Assembly: GCA_046598935.1 (NCBI GenBank)
Contig: JBKJHW010000008.1
Coordinates: forward strand, 1-8,831
DNA length: 8,831 nucleotides
Direction: 5' to 3'
DNA from: SCUN01 sp046598935
GTDB lineage: Bacteria > Acidobacteriota > Vicinamibacteria > Vicinamibacterales > SCN-69-37
Below the pieces are notes generated by a model that saw only the letters and a list, made by a program, of their open reading frames with translations, searched no databases and was not told where the DNA came from. Below, piece after piece: positions 7,236-8,831 of this stretch (positions within the stretch are counted from its first letter, which is position 1; every line of letters begins with the position of its first letter). Made by a program: the position numbers and the translations under genes.

Positions 7236-7236
7236 T

Positions 7237-7269
7237 CAGCCCCGATCGGATTCTCAGCCCGATCGATTC
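7237..7269. repeat. Tandem imperfect direct repeat in divergent promoter
   Basis: CAGCCCCGATCGGATTC (7237-7253) is followed one base later by CAGCCCGATCGATTC (7255-7269). The second copy differs only by loss of one C and one G, and each contains the palindrome CGATCG. The pair fills most of the 56 bases between the divergent kinase and peptidase genes. If transcription of the peptidase gene starts at its ATG, the copies lie at roughly -55 to -39 and -37 to -23, where an activator or response regulator could bind. The binding role is inferred. Confidence 0.55.
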
Positions 7270-7279
7270 CGCGTTCGGC

Positions 7280-7285
7280 TACGAT
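7280..7285 (+). promoter_or_regulatory. Candidate -10 box (TACGAT) of the cyanophycinase-like gene
   Basis: TACGAT, within GGCTACGAT, ends 6 bases before the ATG at 7292. The intervening TCGCGG is not a ribosome binding site. No -35 box is recognisable; that position overlaps the second direct repeat, consistent with activator dependence. Confidence 0.45.
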
Positions 7286-7291
7286 TCGCGG

Positions 7292-8167
7292 ATGCGTCGA
7301 CGACTTTTCCTTCTCGCGGCCGTGCTGCTGAGCGCCGTTCCCCCGGTGTCCGGCCAGGTGCCGCCAGAATACGGCCCGGCCAAAGGCACTTTGGTGATCG
7401 TTGGTGGCGCAATGACTGACAACTTCGGCATACCGCAGAAGTTTATTCAGCTCGCCGGAGGCCCGGCGAAGAAGTTCGTCATCATCCCGACCAACAACGG
7501 CAACAAGGATCGCGACGGCAAACCGGTTGTATATAAGGAGGAGACGGTCCTCGCGCCGTGGAAGAGGCGCGGGCTCACTAGTGTCGTGATGCTCCACACC
7601 TGGGATCCGAAAGTTGCCGACACCGAGGAGTTCGTCAAGCCGCTCGTCGACGCCGACGCCGTGTGGTTCGACGGCGGCCGCCAGTGGAACTCGGTTGATT
7701 CCTACATGAACACGCGCGCGTTGAAGGAATTCTGGAATGTGCTCAATCGAGGCGGCGTGATTGCCGGCAGCTCAGCGGGAGCGACGATTCAGAGCGACTA
7801 TCTCGTGCGTGGCGATACGTCAGGTCCGGACATGATGATGACCGCGGAGCCGAATCACCAGCATGGCTTCGCGTTCGTGAAGAATTCGGCGATCGATCAG
7901 CACATCAATACGCGCAACCGCTGGGACGACCTGATTGCCGTCATCAAAAAATATCCGCAATACCTCGGCATCGGTCTCTCCGAAGACACGGCCATCGTCG
8001 TCACGGGCGACAAGTTTGAGGTGATCGGCCGCTGGAAGGTGGCCGTGCACGACAACACGCGCGTGTACGATCCGTGGGAAAAGCCGTATTTCGTGCTTTC
8101 CGCTGGCGATGTCTTCAACATGAAGACGCGCAAGATTGACAAACTCGGCAACGGCGCCGGCCGTTAA
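7292..8167 (+). CDS. Secreted cyanophycinase-like S51 serine peptidase
   Basis: This 291-residue protein belongs to peptidase family S51, which includes cyanophycinases (hydrolysis of cyanophycin to beta-Asp-Arg dipeptides) and aspartyl dipeptidases. Residues 1-21 form a signal peptide (RRRLFLLAAVLLSA ... VSG-Q), so it acts outside the cytoplasm. Family features are GTLVIVGGAMTDN (32-44), WFDGGRQW (125-132), the nucleophile elbow IAGSSAGATI (157-166) with Ser161, DQH (202-204) as in cyanophycinases, and SEDTAIVV (230-237). The usual elbow is GGTSAGA; here it reads AGSSAGA. I chose the ATG at 7292 because the signal peptide starts there; the in-frame GTG at 7226 would overlap the divergent kinase start and bury the signal. 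Function on cyanophycin rather than another Asp-rich peptide is inferred. A membrane protease gene follows 32 bases downstream. Confidence 0.88.
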   Translation: MRRRLFLLAAVLLSAVPPVSGQVPPEYGPAKGTLVIVGGAMTDNFGIPQKFIQLAGGPAKKFVIIPTNNGNKDRDGKPVVYKEETVLAPWKRRGLTSVVMLHTWDPKVADTEEFVKPLVDADAVWFDGGRQWNSVDSYMNTRALKEFWNVLNRGGVIAGSSAGATIQSDYLVRGDTSGPDMMMTAEPNHQHGFAFVKNSAIDQHINTRNRWDDLIAVIKKYPQYLGIGLSEDTAIVVTGDKFEVIGRWKVAVHDNTRVYDPWEKPYFVLSAGDVFNMKTRKIDKLGNGAGR

Positions 8168-8189
8168 CAAAACACCCGCGCGGGCGGTC

Positions 8190-8201
8190 AAAGGTTACGA
8201 T
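8190..8201 (+). promoter_or_regulatory. Ribosome binding site and possible -10 box before the PrsW-like gene
   Basis: AAAGG at 8190-8194 lies 5 bases before the ATG at 8200, a reasonable Shine-Dalgarno site. TACGAT at 8196-8201 overlaps that ATG and lies 7 bases before an in-frame GTG at 8209, so a second, leaderless start at 8209 is possible. The two readings differ by three residues only. Confidence 0.4.
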
Positions 8202-8831
8202 GACGCCCGTGCGCCGACTGATCTCGCTCGTCCTGCTCGCCATATCCCTCGGAATGCTGTGCCTCGAGGCCCCGTGGGCCTTTGCGCGCGAGGCCTGGTT
8301 TCTTGTCGTCATGCTGGGCATCACCTTTGCGACGCGAACGGCGTCGTGGCGTGTCCCGCTCTCGGCGCTCGGTCTTGGTATCGGCATCGCGGCGCCCGCG
8401 ATGATCGCCTGCGGCTGGTTGCTCGCCAAGGCCGGCTTCGACGTCTCGGAGGGCGGCATCGGCGGCTGGGGGTTTGTCCCCATCCTTGAAGAAGTCGTGA
8501 AGCTCTCGGTTGTGGCGCTCGCGGCGTGGCTCTATCGTCGGCGCTCACGCCTCGCATTCAATCCGTCTGACTGGCTGCTGGCCGGCTGCGCTGTCGGCGC
8601 GGGCTTCGCGATGGTGGAAAACGCGCAACTCGTGTCCAACAACCCAGGTGCGATGCGCGACATGGCGCGGCAGTACGGTCCATCGTGGCTGGTGCCGGGA
8701 GCTTGGGGCGCTGTCGGCTATGTCGGCCACGCGGCGGCGACGGGCATGGCGGCTGCGGGCATCGGCGTGTGGTCAGTTCTCCGGCGCGTTCCGGGCTCCA
8801 AGCCTCCTGTTGTGTGGGCGGCGCTCGTTGC
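8200..8831 (+). CDS. PrsW-like intramembrane protease, 3' end outside window
   Basis: The frame stays open from the ATG at 8200 to the window edge, giving 210 complete residues of a multi-pass membrane protein. Hydrophobic stretches lie at about 7-24, 33-48, 53-76, 95-112, 127-145 and 165-192. It carries the PrsW family (MEROPS M82, related to CPBP/Abi membrane proteases) motifs in order: EEVVK (97-101, the EExxK motif), FAMVEN (136-141, the FxxxE motif) and H177 in VGHAAATG. In Bacillus PrsW cleaves an anti-sigma factor, but no anti-sigma or sigma gene is visible here, so the substrate is unknown. The start is supported by AAAGG five bases upstream; GTG at 8209 is the alternative. The gene lies 32 bases after the cyanophycinase-like gene in the same direction and may be cotranscribed. 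The C-terminus is missing because the window ends. Confidence 0.85.
   Translation, partial: MTPVRRLISLVLLAISLGMLCLEAPWAFAREAWFLVVMLGITFATRTASWRVPLSALGLGIGIAAPAMIACGWLLAKAGFDVSEGGIGGWGFVPILEEVVKLSVVALAAWLYRRRSRLAFNPSDWLLAGCAVGAGFAMVENAQLVSNNPGAMRDMARQYGPSWLVPGAWGAVGYVGHAAATGMAAAGIGVWSVLRRVPGSKPPVVWAALV

Noticed and set aside
7226..7291. GTG start at 7226 for the cyanophycinase-like gene
   Set aside because: It would overlap the divergent kinase start and put 22 polar residues before the signal peptide; the ATG at 7292 fits better.
8175..8184. CCCGCGCGGG palindrome after the cyanophycinase-like gene as a terminator
   Set aside because: It has no loop and no following T-run, so it is not a convincing intrinsic terminator. 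It may be chance in GC-rich sequence.

Overview
The window is GC-rich, densely coded, and has no stretch of 300 bases without a gene. The gene content suggests an environmental Gram-negative-type bacterium. A member of the Acidobacteriota (Vicinamibacteria-like) is my best guess. The reasons are a large secreted Asp-box/sortilin-type repeat protein, bacillithiol biosynthesis genes, and a soluble PAS histidine kinase of a style common in that phylum. No rRNA, tRNA, CRISPR array, insertion sequence or phage gene is visible. The phylum call is an inference from gene families, not from a marker gene.

Layout. Positions 3-719 (minus strand) hold a type II toxin-antitoxin pair: a Phd/YefM-like antitoxin followed after 3 bases by a VapC-like PIN ribonuclease. 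A 45-bp divergent region (720-764) with an imperfect palindrome separates it from a 916-residue secreted protein (765-3515), which joins an FKBP-type prolyl isomerase domain to about eleven Asp-box repeats. Next comes a probable three-gene operon on the plus strand (3558-5910): a secreted DUF411 metal-binding protein, then bshB1 and bshA, which encode the first two steps of bacillithiol synthesis. bshB1 and bshA overlap by ATGA. bshC is not in the window. bshA runs tail-to-tail into a minus-strand hybrid histidine kinase (5907-7235), and the two stop codons overlap in one CTAG. The kinase appears to have lost two internal blocks, including the phospho-acceptor part of its receiver domain. A 56-bp divergent region containing a near-perfect tandem repeat separates it from a secreted cyanophycinase-like S51 peptidase (7292-8167). 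A PrsW-like membrane protease gene follows and is cut by the window end (8200-8831).

How it fits together. The best supported functional unit is DUF411-bshB1-bshA, which may link a periplasmic metal-binding protein to low-molecular-weight thiol production. The kinase and the peptidase genes share a control region, so the kinase may sit close to its own target, but this is only inferred. Several genes have a TANNNT-like -10 box ending 6 bases before the start codon and no usable Shine-Dalgarno sequence, which suggests leaderless transcripts. I found no clear case for a wholly new multi-gene system. The most unusual items are the FKBP/Asp-box fusion, the internally shortened kinase and the repeat-bearing divergent promoter.
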